Shown: positions 39,982 through 48,037 of the stretch, in pieces
How the letters are laid out: every line of letters starts with the position of its first letter
Position numbering within the stretch: position 1 is the first letter of the stretch
Source of the DNA: Erythrobacteraceae bacterium
GTDB taxonomy: Bacteria > Pseudomonadota > Alphaproteobacteria > Sphingomonadales > Sphingomonadaceae
NCBI GenBank assembly: GCA_024642525.1
Contig: JAHEAX010000059.1
Coordinates: forward strand, 62,001 to 126,000
Direction: 5' to 3'
DNA: 64,000 nucleotides
Notes under the pieces: generated by a model
The model's input: only the letters and a program-made list of their open reading frames with translations
Told to the model about the DNA's origin: nothing
The model's database searches: none
Translations under genes and position numbers: made by a program

Positions 39982-41202
39982 TCAGGCCCAGCTTTGCATT
40001 TCCGTTTCGAGATTGGTGACAATCGCTTCGAAGAACTGCTCGGTCGTCAGCCAGTTCTGGCTGGGACCGATGAGCAAGGCGAGATCCTTGGTCATATTGC
40101 CCTTTTCGACCGTCTCGATGCAGACGCGTTCCAGCGTTTCGGCAAAGCGGACCACGTCAGGTGTGTTGTCGAACTTGCCGCGATACATCAGCCCGCGCGT
40201 CCATGCGAAGATGGATGCGATGGGGTTGGTGCTGGTGGCCTTGCCCTGCTGGTGCTGGCGATAGTGGCGTGTCACGGTGCCGTGGGCAGCTTCTGCTTCA
40301 ACGGTCTTGCCATCTGGCGTCATCAGGACCGACGTCATCAGGCCGAGCGAACCGAAGCCCTGTGCCACGGTGTCAGACTGCACGTCGCCGTCATAGTTCT
40401 TGCAGGCCCAGACGAACTTGCCGTTCCACTTGAGGGCCGATGCGACCATGTCGTCGATCAGGCGATGTTCGTAAGTGATGCCGGCTTCTTCGAATTTCGC
40501 CTTGAATTCGGCTTCGAACACTTCGTCGAACAGGTCTTTGAACCGGCCGTCATAGGCCTTCATGATCGTGTTCTTGGTGCTGAGATAAACCGGCCATTTG
40601 CGGTCAAGACCATAGTTCATCGATGCACGGGCAAAATCACGGATCGAATCGTCCAGATTATACATTGCCATGGCAACGCCCGGGCTTTCGAATTCGAACA
40701 CGTCGAGGTCGATCTTCTTGCCATCGGCGCCTTCGAACACGAGGCGCAGCTTGCCTGCGCCAGGGATCAGCGTGTCAGTGGCACGATACTGGTCACCAAA
40801 AGCATGGCGGCCGATAACAATCGGGTCGGTCCAGCCTGGAACAAGGCGCGGCACGTTGTCGATCACGATGGGTTCACGGAAAACCACGCCGCCAAGGATA
40901 TTGCGGATGGTGCCGTTGGGCGAACGCCACATTTTCTTGAGGTCGAATTCCTCGACGCGGGCTTCGTCAGGCGTGATGGTCGCGCATTTTACGCCGACGC
41001 CATACTGTTTGATGGCATTTGCGGCATCGATCGTGATCTGGTCATCCGTCTCGTCGCGCATTTCGATCGAGAGATCGTAATATTTCAGGTCAACGTCGAG
41101 ATAGGGCAGGATCAGCCGTTCGCGAATCCACTGCCAGATAATCCGGGTCATTTCGTCGCCGTCGAGTTCGACGACCGGGTTTGCTACCTTGATCTTCGCC
41201 AT
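39982..41202 (-). CDS. icd: NADP-dependent isocitrate dehydrogenase
   Basis: A 406-residue homodimeric enzyme of the TCA cycle, eukaryote-like subfamily common in alphaproteobacteria. [14 protein letters not shown] at the N-terminus, the substrate-binding [14 protein letters not shown], and [17 protein letters not shown] for NADP binding are all intact. The start [10 protein letters not shown] is chosen by homology. It oxidises isocitrate to 2-oxoglutarate with production of NADPH. Monocistronic. Confidence 0.97.
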   Translation of the reverse strand: MAKIKVANPVVELDGDEMTRIIWQWIRERLILPYLDVDLKYYDLSIEMRDETDDQITIDAANAIKQYGVGVKCATITPDEARVEEFDLKKMWRSPNGTIRNILGGVVFREPIVIDNVPRLVPGWTDPIVIGRHAFGDQYRATDTLIPGAGKLRLVFEGADGKKIDLDVFEFESPGVAMAMYNLDDSIRDFARASMNYGLDRKWPVYLSTKNTIMKAYDGRFKDLFDEVFEAEFKAKFEEAGITYEHRLIDDMVASALKWNGKFVWACKNYDGDVQSDTVAQGFGSLGLMTSVLMTPDGKTVEAEAAHGTVTRHYRQHQQGKATSTNPIASIFAWTRGLMYRGKFDNTPDVVRFAETLERVCIETVEKGNMTKDLALLIGPSQNWLTTEQFFEAIVTNLETEMQSWA

Positions 41203-41423
41203 GGTCTTCCTGTTTTTTCGATTTTTAAGTTGCGCGGGCTTTAGCAGGTGGAGGCCCATGTGCAAGGTGGGGCAGGGCTGAATGGCGCAGCCGATATCAT
41301 TTTCAGGCGCATCGCAGGGCCCACAGGCAAGGTTTGGCCGCCCAGAGCGGAATTCCCGGTCATGAAAACCCGCCTGCAGGCAGGATTACCGGAGATTTCA
41401 AAATTTCGGGAAATGGCCATGAA

Positions 41424-41498
41424 TGGTGGGCGTAGAGAGAGTTGAACTCCCGGCCCCTGCGATGTCAACACAGTGCTCTACCACTGAGCTATACGCCC
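41424..41498 (-). tRNA. tRNA-Val (anticodon GAC)
   Basis: A 75-base tRNA with an encoded 3' CCA. The acceptor stem GGGCGTA/TACGCCC, D-arm AGCTCAGTGGTAGAGC, anticodon stem CTGTG/CGCAG with loop TTGACAT (anticodon GAC), and T-loop GAGTTCAACTC are all well formed. It reads GUC and GUU valine codons. It is flanked by icd and cpdR. Confidence 0.96.
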
Positions 41499-41577
41499 AC
41501 TCTATTCATGCGCTGCCAATGCAGCAGGCGCGCCCTCTAGCCGGACACACCAAAGGGTGCAAGGGCAAGTTGCCGAT

Positions 41578-41967
41578 TTAAAGCGTTGCTTGTGCCTGGT
41601 CGTCGAAAATACGTTCAACTTCCAGCACCAGATCGCGCAGATGGAAGGGCTTGGACAGCACCTTGGCCTGCGGCTGTTCGCGGCTGGCCTTCAGCGTCAC
41701 GGCGGCAAAGCCGGTGATGAACATCACCTTCGTGTGCGGACTGAGTTCATTACACTTCTGCGCCAGCTCGATGCCGTCCATTTCTGGCATGACAATATCT
41801 GACAGCAGCAAATCGAAATGTTCTGTTTCCAGATGCGGAATTGCAGCCGTGCCGCGGTCCACCGCGACCACGTCGTAGCCGGCATTTTCCAAGGCGCGCG
41901 CGAGATAGCTGCGCATCGCGTCTTCATCTTCTGCCAGCAGGATTCGAAAGGTGTGTGACTGGTTCAT
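41578..41967 (-). CDS. cpdR: Single-domain response regulator CpdR
   Basis: A 129-residue receiver-only protein. Acidic residues in LAEDEDAMRSYL and the phospho-accepting Asp57 in LLSDIVMPEMDG are present; the FITGFAAVTL and LSKPFHLRDLV segments match CpdR. In Caulobacter, unphosphorylated CpdR primes ClpXP for degradation of PdeA and CtrA; the CckA-ChpT relay controls it. cckA lies in the same window at 24289-26727. It is divergent from the N-formylglutamate amidohydrolase gene. Confidence 0.93.
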   Translation of the reverse strand: MNQSHTFRILLAEDEDAMRSYLARALENAGYDVVAVDRGTAAIPHLETEHFDLLLSDIVMPEMDGIELAQKCNELSPHTKVMFITGFAAVTLKASREQPQAKVLSKPFHLRDLVLEVERIFDDQAQATL

Positions 41968-42062
41968 GACGACCTCTCTAGCGCAGTTCGCTTAAGAAAT
42001 CTTTTTCGCCCGACCAGCTGCCCTGCTTTGACACAGCAACGGTTACCGTCCAGCTTTGGCAA

Positions 42063-43010
42063 ATGGACGGTAATCCGCGCAATTCGGACGATTCGCTGAT
42101 AATGCGCGGCGGCACGATTCCGGGCAGCACAAAGCCTGCATTCACGCTGCAAACTCCCCATGATTCGCCAATTCCGGTCCTGATTGCCGCGCCCCATGCA
42201 GGGCGGGACTATCCCGACACGGTGCTGCAACTGATGCGCGACCCGTCCTATTCCACGTTGCGGCTGGAAGACCGCTATGTTGACCGGATTGCGACAGAAG
42301 TGGCCCGGCTGACAGGGGCGGGGCTGCTGGTTGCCCATGCACCCCGCGCGATGATCGATCTCAACCGTGCCAGCGACGATGTCGATTGGGAGATGATTCG
42401 CGAAGGTCGCCCGGACGACCAGCCACGCGCGGCCACAAATCGTCGCTCGCGCAGTGGGCTGGGGCTGGTGCCGCGGCGTTTGCCGAGGCTTGGCGAAGTC
42501 TGGAAAGGGCAAATTGGCATGGACCAGCTCGAAGCGCGCATCGATAAGATCCATCGCCCATATCACCGCGCGCTTGCGCAGGCGCTCGAATCGCTGCGCG
42601 ACAGATGGGGCGCGGCGCTTCTGTTGGATTTGCATTCCATGCCGCCCCTCAAACCCCGCCATGAAGGCGACCAGCCCGCCGAATTCGTGCTGGGTGACAG
42701 GTTCGGAGCATCAAGCGACGGCCTGTTGGTGGCCAATGCCTTTTCCTATCTCGCGCGGCAGGAACGGCCCACAGCGCATAACCGGCCATATGCAGGGGGG
42801 TATGTGCTTGATCGCCATGCATCGCCTGCACGCGGTATCCACGCGATCCAGCTGGAAATGTGCCGGTCAACCTATCTCGACAGCCGGATGGAAGAGCCCA
42901 CTGCAAGGATAAATGCCGTTATCCGGCTGGTGTCGGGGCTAGTGCGCGAAATGGGTGAATGCACGGCATCGCTGGGGCGCGACGGCAATTTGCAGATGGC
43001 GGCGGAATAA
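42063..43010 (+). CDS. N-formylglutamate amidohydrolase family protein
   Basis: A 315-residue zinc hydrolase family member (HutG/BapA-type), which releases formate or acyl groups from N-acylglutamate in histidine breakdown and related pathways. PVLIAAPHAGRDYPD, APRAMIDLNRA, LLLDLHSMPP and HAIQLEMCRSTYLD give the family signature and metal ligands. No other hut genes are near, so the physiological substrate may differ. ATG at 42063 or 42102 are both possible; neither has a clear ribosome-binding site. Confidence 0.85.
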   Translation: MDGNPRNSDDSLIMRGGTIPGSTKPAFTLQTPHDSPIPVLIAAPHAGRDYPDTVLQLMRDPSYSTLRLEDRYVDRIATEVARLTGAGLLVAHAPRAMIDLNRASDDVDWEMIREGRPDDQPRAATNRRSRSGLGLVPRRLPRLGEVWKGQIGMDQLEARIDKIHRPYHRALAQALESLRDRWGAALLLDLHSMPPLKPRHEGDQPAEFVLGDRFGASSDGLLVANAFSYLARQERPTAHNRPYAGGYVLDRHASPARGIHAIQLEMCRSTYLDSRMEEPTARINAVIRLVSGLVREMGECTASLGRDGNLQMAAE

Positions 43011-43035
43011 CCCCGCAAACCAGCAGCTTGCCCAT

Positions 43036-43069
43036 AAAAAACCACCCCGCGCGTTTCCGCACGAGGTGG
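43036..43069 (-). terminator. Intrinsic terminator downstream of sapC
   Basis: On the minus strand CCACCTCGTGCG-GAAA-CGCGCGGGGTGG is a 12-bp stem with two G-U pairs and a GAAA tetraloop, followed by TTTTTT. It is about 160 bases beyond the sapC stop codon. Confidence 0.85.
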
Positions 43070-43227
43070 CCAAGGTTCAGGGAGGTGGTGCATCGAAATG
43101 CACCGGTTCAGGCGGGCCATGAGGGTAGCGCCGCCGAACATTTGCAAGATAGGAGGCGATCAGGGCCAGTTCAAGCCCGTCACGCCTCTATCCAGTCTCT
43201 GTCTGTCGCTCTTTTAGCGACTTGTAA
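43070..43227 (-). ncRNA. Structured sapC 3' region, candidate small RNA
   Basis: Between the sapC stop and its terminator the minus strand can fold into GTCGCT/AGCGAC (43205-43221), a GAGGCG/CGCCTC stem with an inner GGGC/GCCC helix (about 43153-43189) and GGTGCAT-TTCG-ATGCACC (43087-43104, a TTCG tetraloop). Three independent hairpins plus a strong terminator suggest a processed or independent sRNA, or a structured 3' UTR. No known RNA family was recognised. Confidence 0.35.
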
Positions 43228-44010
43228 TCAAGCGGCTGGCGCAGCGTTCAGCGTCGGGCCCTTGCCCTGCTGGACCTGGCGCGCGAAGATTGCCCGCATC
43301 AGATCAAGCGAGAACAGGTGGGCATAGATAAGAGCCATCATGCCGTTTTGGTTCCACGTGCGCAGGACATCGCCGCGAACTTCGCGCAGCTTGTCCTGGT
43401 CGATCATCTGGAAACCGCGGTAAACAAACGGGTTATCCTGATTATCGCCCTGCGAAATGGCGATTTCGCCATCCATCAGCAGTTCGTGCTTCTTCAGTTC
43501 ATCGACGAAGCCCTTGGTCCGAACGCCAGCTTCTTCGAAGCGTTCGCAGAACTGGAGGATTTCCTTGGTGCCTTCGGAAGGCTGGCCATCGGAAGCAAAC
43601 AGCGGGTTTCCTTCTTCGAATTCGCCAAGCGATTCGGTGGTGGGGTCGAAGCAGAGCGACAGTTCGTCACTTTCCTGCGTCAGACGTGCCAGCATGAAGG
43701 GGTAACGGCGGATGTAGGCAGGCAGGTAAACCGGGTCATTGACCTTGCCCTGGTCGTCCACAAACGTGTTCACGCCTTCATTAAGGCCCATCAGAGCCAG
43801 CGGAAGCGGGTTGTCGCCTGAGGAAAATACGATGGGGTAATCGCGCTGTGCCTGCACGAATTCATCCACGGTCAGCGGGATCGCGTGTTGGTTGACCAGC
43901 CACATTGCGTTCTCGATCGGCTTGCTTTTCCAGGCCGAGTGATCGCGGCTGTTGAGCGGCATGAGGTCGTTGTAGAACAAGGGCAGGGTGGGCTGTGGCG
44001 CGCTGGCCAT
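43228..44010 (-). CDS. SapC family protein
   Basis: A 260-residue protein matching the SapC family (named from Campylobacter S-layer transport). Recognisable blocks are LPLNSRDHSAWK-like N-terminus, YPIVFS, PVYLPAYIRRYPFML, and the Asp/Glu-rich CFDPTTESL. It has no signal peptide or membrane span. In alphaproteobacteria it is common without S-layer genes and its function is unclear. It ends in a long structured 3' region with a terminator. Confidence 0.88.
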   Translation of the reverse strand: MASAPQPTLPLFYNDLMPLNSRDHSAWKSKPIENAMWLVNQHAIPLTVDEFVQAQRDYPIVFSSGDNPLPLALMGLNEGVNTFVDDQGKVNDPVYLPAYIRRYPFMLARLTQESDELSLCFDPTTESLGEFEEGNPLFASDGQPSEGTKEILQFCERFEEAGVRTKGFVDELKKHELLMDGEIAISQGDNQDNPFVYRGFQMIDQDKLREVRGDVLRTWNQNGMMALIYAHLFSLDLMRAIFARQVQQGKGPTLNAAPAA

Positions 44011-44192
44011 AGGATCTCTCCATCAAGTCGAAAAAGTGCCAGTTGAACCCGGCAAATCCGTAAAATCGTTCGAAGGCAGCCCGGATTCTGGCCGGTCAGC
44101 CCATCGCGTGAAGCGCGCGCTTTAAGGGTTGGCGCGGTGTGAAGCAAGGGCCGGTAATGACCTTGCCGTGCACTGTTTGGGGCGCAAAGCCT

Positions 44193-45632
44193 CTATAGGT
44201 GGTGATCGAGCGGCACCAGCTTGCCGGGATTGAGCAGGCCCTTGGGGTCCAGCGCCTGTTTGACACTGCGCATCAGCGACAGTGCCACCGGATCGCCCAG
44301 CCTGCCCAATTCATCGAGCTTCATCTGTCCGATGCCATGTTCCGCACTTATCGAGCCGCCCCAGCCGGTGACACGGTCATGCACGAACATGCTGATTTTC
44401 TTGCCTTCCTTTACTTCCCATTCGCCCGGCACTGCGCCTGCGGGCGCAAGGACGTGAAAATGGACATTGCCATCGCCCAGATGGCCAAAGGCATGGGCGC
44501 GTGTGCCCGGAAAATGCTGTTCAACTTCCGGCACGGTCTGGTCAACGAACCGGGCCATATCTTCAACCGGCACGGAAATATCGTGCTGCATGGCGGGGCC
44601 AATTGCGCGTTCTGCCGCTGAAATCGAATCGCGCAGGTGCCAGAATGCCTCTGCCTGCGCTTCATTGGCCGCAATGGTCGCGTCTTCGACAAGGCCCGCT
44701 TCCATGCCGCCAGCAAGTATATCTTCGGCCTGCTGGTACAGCGCGTCCTGCTGTCCCGGCGGTGCCACCAGTTCGATAAGGGCGTACCACGGATAACGCG
44801 TTTCGAGCGGGGACCGCGTGTCGGGTTGGTGATTGAGTACGGCGGAAAGACATTCGTCGGGCACGATTTCGAAACCCTCCAGAATGTCGGAGGCGCGCGC
44901 CTCGCAATGCAACAGCAATTGCCTTGCATCGGTGACCGAGGCAAGACCTGCCCACGCCACGACCCGCCCGCCGATGGCAGGCAACAGTCGCAACGTTGCC
45001 GCAGTCACGATACCGAGGGTTCCTTCGGACCCGATCAACATCTGTTTCAGGTCGAAACCGCGATTGTCCTTCTTGAGCGGGACGAGCGCATCAAAAATTG
45101 CCCCGTCAGGCATGACCGCTTCAAGGCCCAGGACCTGCGCACGCATCGTGCCGTGGCGCAGCACCTGAGTCCCGCCCGCATTGGTGGAAACAAGCCCGCC
45201 AATCGTTGCCGAGCCTTTGCCGCCCAGCGTCAGCGGAAATCGCAAGTCCTTGGCCTCTGCCGCCTCGTGCAGCGACTGGAGGATGACACCCGCTTCGCAA
45301 ACAGCCCTGCCGCCAGCGGTATCGATTTCGCGAATTGCATTCATCCGCCGAAGCGATAGCAGGATTGCATTGCCGGTCTGGTCAGGCGTCGCGCCGCCCG
45401 ACATGCCGCTGTTGCCGCCCTGCGGGACAATCGCGATGCCATGCTCGCCGCATAATCTGACGAGATCCGAAACTTGTTTCGTATTTTCAGGCGAGGCCAG
45501 CGCCAGTGCAGAGCCATGATATCGGCCGCGCCAGTCAGTCAGCCAAGGTGTGACAAGGTCTGCATCCTGTGTAAATCCACGCGGGCCAAGCAATGCGGCT
45601 GCCGCAGCGCAAAAATTTTTCTGATCGTTCAT
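44193..45632 (-). CDS. FAD-binding oxidase (D-2-hydroxyacid / D-2-hydroxyglutarate dehydrogenase family)
   Basis: A 479-residue flavoenzyme of the vanillyl-alcohol-oxidase/GlcD superfamily. The FAD-binding PP-loop region IAIVPQGGNSGMSGGATP and GGLVSTNAGGTQVLRHG are intact; the C-terminal domain carries the HLGDGNVHFHV metal-site motif and ends with SAEHGIGQMK and KGLLNPGK. Likely substrates are D-lactate, D-2-hydroxyglutarate or glycolate. ATG at 45632 (MNDQKNF) is preferred over an upstream start 30 bases earlier. Confidence 0.92.
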   Translation of the reverse strand: MNDQKNFCAAAAALLGPRGFTQDADLVTPWLTDWRGRYHGSALALASPENTKQVSDLVRLCGEHGIAIVPQGGNSGMSGGATPDQTGNAILLSLRRMNAIREIDTAGGRAVCEAGVILQSLHEAAEAKDLRFPLTLGGKGSATIGGLVSTNAGGTQVLRHGTMRAQVLGLEAVMPDGAIFDALVPLKKDNRGFDLKQMLIGSEGTLGIVTAATLRLLPAIGGRVVAWAGLASVTDARQLLLHCEARASDILEGFEIVPDECLSAVLNHQPDTRSPLETRYPWYALIELVAPPGQQDALYQQAEDILAGGMEAGLVEDATIAANEAQAEAFWHLRDSISAAERAIGPAMQHDISVPVEDMARFVDQTVPEVEQHFPGTRAHAFGHLGDGNVHFHVLAPAGAVPGEWEVKEGKKISMFVHDRVTGWGGSISAEHGIGQMKLDELGRLGDPVALSLMRSVKQALDPKGLLNPGKLVPLDHHL

Positions 45633-45803
45633 GGTGCTGCCTATGCCACATAGTCGGATCAATTCGCCAGTGCCGGGATGCGGTGTTTGCAGATTTGGAA
45701 CTATGGATTAAGCCGTCGTTCAACCGTTCAGAGTATGGGGGCATATGACGAACAGCGGCCTTCGAGTTTTTCGGGCCTGTCATGGAGTTTGAACGCACTG
45801 GAT

Positions 45804-46385
45804 ATGCCCAGCCTCACTGCCTTGCTTGCGCCTCTTGCGCTGCTGCTGCCTCTTCCGGGAACAGATGGCGTGCAGGATGAAGGGCAGCAGCTGACAACGC
45901 GGCCGGAAAGTGCGGAAAAGCGTGTTGATTTGGCCGCGCAGGGCTGGCTGATGCTGGATGCGCTGGATGCGCTGGATGCGCTGGATGCCGCCGCAATCAA
46001 CCAGCAGGTCAGGATCGAACGGCGGCTGGTGGTGCGTATTTCGCCGCGCGCACCGCTTGTACGTCAGAACATGACGGCCGACATCATGGCTGCGCCGGTG
46101 CCGGAGCGTACGGTCGAGAAGAAAGTGGGCAAATGCGTACCGGTCAGCGCCATTGCCGGGGTCCAACCGACCAGGGATAATCGCCTGATGCTGTTCATGC
46201 GGGATCAGCGTATTATTACGGCCAGCCTTGAAAAAGCGTGCCGGGCTAACGATTTCTATTCCGGTTTCTATGTAGAGCGGAACAAGGACGGCCTGCTCTG
46301 TATTGATCGCGACAAACTGCATTCACGCACCGGTGCCAACTGCGAAGTGAACCGGATGCGGCAGCTGGTTTCCGAGCAACGCTAG
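45804..46385 (+). CDS. Hypothetical exported protein with LDA repeats
   Basis: A 193-residue protein. It starts with a hydrophobic segment (PSLTALLAPLALLLPLPG) that may be a signal or anchor, although it lacks basic residues before it; an alternative in-frame start at 45735 would add 23 residues. A 9-base unit CTGGATGCG is repeated four times near 45957-45990, giving LDALDALDALDA. The C-terminal part (KCVPVSAIAGV, ACRANDFYSGFYVERNKDG, CIDRD, CEVNRM) has four cysteines and resembles a conserved sphingomonad envelope protein of unknown function. Confidence 0.65.
   Translation: MPSLTALLAPLALLLPLPGTDGVQDEGQQLTTRPESAEKRVDLAAQGWLMLDALDALDALDAAAINQQVRIERRLVVRISPRAPLVRQNMTADIMAAPVPERTVEKKVGKCVPVSAIAGVQPTRDNRLMLFMRDQRIITASLEKACRANDFYSGFYVERNKDGLLCIDRDKLHSRTGANCEVNRMRQLVSEQR
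45957..45990 (+). repeat. In-frame 9-base tandem repeat
   Basis: The unit CTGGATGCG (or -GCC) occurs four times in a row, encoding Leu-Asp-Ala repeated. Because the unit is a multiple of three, copy-number changes would preserve the frame. Confidence 0.8.
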
Positions 46386-46531
46386 CGCGATTATTTCGCC
46401 GGGCGACCCAGTCTCGCCATTTTCTTGACTTTTCTTGCTGCAGCGCGCAAATGCGCGGCGGTTTTACTACGGGCAACATTCGCCCGCACCCACTGGCTTT
46501 CGAGCCTCTACAACCGGACAATCTGACCTAC

Positions 46532-47980
46532 ATGACTTTCGCCGATCTCGGCCTATCCGACAAATTGCTGCAAGCGGTTGAAGCCGCTGGCTACAGCGAG
46601 CCTACGCCTATTCAGGCCCAGGCCATTCCCGCAGTCCTCATGATGAAGGACCTCATCGGCATCGCCCAGACGGGCACTGGCAAGACCGCCAGCTTCGTTC
46701 TGCCGATGATCGATGTCCTCGACAATGGACGGCGCCGCGCGCGTATGCCGCGCTCCCTTATCCTGGAACCAACCCGCGAACTGGCGGCGCAGGTTGCAGA
46801 AAACTTTGAAAAATACGGTGCCCAGCACGATCTCAAAATGGCTCTGCTCATCGGCGGTGTGCAGATGGGCGACCAGGTGAAGGCGCTGGATGAAGGCGTC
46901 GATGTGCTGATCGCGACCCCTGGCCGCCTGATGGACTTGTTCGAACGTGGCAAGATCATGCTCAACGGCTGTGAATTGCTGGTGATCGACGAAGCTGACC
47001 GGATGCTCGACATGGGGTTCATTCCCGATATCGAATTCATCTGCGACAAACTGCCGACGACGCGCCAGACCATGCTGTTTTCGGCAACGATGCCGCCGCC
47101 GATCAAGAAGCTGGCAGACAAGTTCCTGTCAAACCCCAAGCAGATTGAAGTCTCGCGCGCAGCATCGACCAATGCCGACATTGCTCAGTTCAAGGTGATG
47201 ATGACCCCGCGCAAAAAGCGCGAGGCGCTTCGCTGGTTCCTGCGCAATGACAATGTCAGCACCGCGATTGTCTTCTCCAACAAGAAGACCACCGTGCGCG
47301 ACATTGCCAAGATGCTGAAAAAGGACGGCTTCAAGGTTGGTGAGATCCATGGCGACATGGACCAGTCCAGCCGCATAGCCGAACTCGACCTGTTCAAATC
47401 GGGCGAAATCAACATTCTTGCAGCGTCCGACGTTGCTGCCCGCGGCTTGGACATCAAGGGCGTGAGCCACGTGTTCAATTTCGACACGCCTTGGCACCCT
47501 GACGATTATGTTCACCGCATCGGCCGCACAGGCCGTGCAGGGGCCAAGGGCCGCGCATTCACCTTCGTGACCGCTGAAGATGCAGAGGCAATTGCCAATG
47601 TTGAAAAGCTGACCGGCAGTGAAATACCGCTTTACGCGCCAGCACGGCCCGCACCCCAGCCAGCAGATGCTGCGCCAGAGGAAAAGGCACCGCGCGCAAG
47701 GCAGCAGGATGATGAACGCCGTCCTTCGCAAGCCCGCTCGTCAGATGACAGGAAGCCGCGCGCTCGCCGAAAGTCGGCTGATGAAAGGCGCCAGCCGGAA
47801 CGTGCAGAACCTGTCGAACGCGCCGCGGCCGAACCACGGGCCGAACGCGCCCCGCGCAAGGTTTCCGACCGTGCGCCAGAACCACGCCGGTATCACCACA
47901 AGGATACTGACGGGCCAAGCGAGCCGGGCGAATGGAACGGCCCCATTCCCGGCTTCCTCGAAGTTTCCGCGATCAATTGA
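46532..47980 (+). CDS. DEAD-box RNA helicase (RhlE-like)
   Basis: A 482-residue ATP-dependent RNA helicase. The Q motif precedes Walker A AQTGTGKT (residues 45-52); then PTRELAAQV, TPGRLMD, the DEAD box VIDEADRMLDMGF, SATMPP, and the C-terminal motifs ARGLDIKGV and HRIGRTGRAG are all present. The last about 110 residues are basic, Arg/Glu/Pro-rich and likely disordered, as in RhlE proteins. Probable roles are ribosome assembly or RNA turnover. The start MTFADLG is by homology. A strong terminator follows. Confidence 0.93.
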   Translation: MTFADLGLSDKLLQAVEAAGYSEPTPIQAQAIPAVLMMKDLIGIAQTGTGKTASFVLPMIDVLDNGRRRARMPRSLILEPTRELAAQVAENFEKYGAQHDLKMALLIGGVQMGDQVKALDEGVDVLIATPGRLMDLFERGKIMLNGCELLVIDEADRMLDMGFIPDIEFICDKLPTTRQTMLFSATMPPPIKKLADKFLSNPKQIEVSRAASTNADIAQFKVMMTPRKKREALRWFLRNDNVSTAIVFSNKKTTVRDIAKMLKKDGFKVGEIHGDMDQSSRIAELDLFKSGEINILAASDVAARGLDIKGVSHVFNFDTPWHPDDYVHRIGRTGRAGAKGRAFTFVTAEDAEAIANVEKLTGSEIPLYAPARPAPQPADAAPEEKAPRARQQDDERRPSQARSSDDRKPRARRKSADERRQPERAEPVERAAAEPRAERAPRKVSDRAPEPRRYHHKDTDGPSEPGEWNGPIPGFLEVSAIN

Positions 47981-47999
47981 TCGAAATGTTGTGAAGCAT

Positions 48000-48028
48000 G
48001 GGCCAGGCATGGTGCCTGGCCCTGTTTT
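48000..48028 (+). terminator. Intrinsic terminator of the DEAD-box helicase gene
   Basis: GGGCCAGGCA-TGG-TGCCTGGCCC is a perfect 10-bp stem, followed by TGTTTTG. It lies 20 bases after the helicase stop. Confidence 0.83.
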
Positions 48029-48037
48029 GCCACGTGC

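Noticed and set aside
39994-41244. A 416-codon plus-strand open frame opposite icd
   Set aside because: Antisense to a complete isocitrate dehydrogenase gene; a shadow frame.
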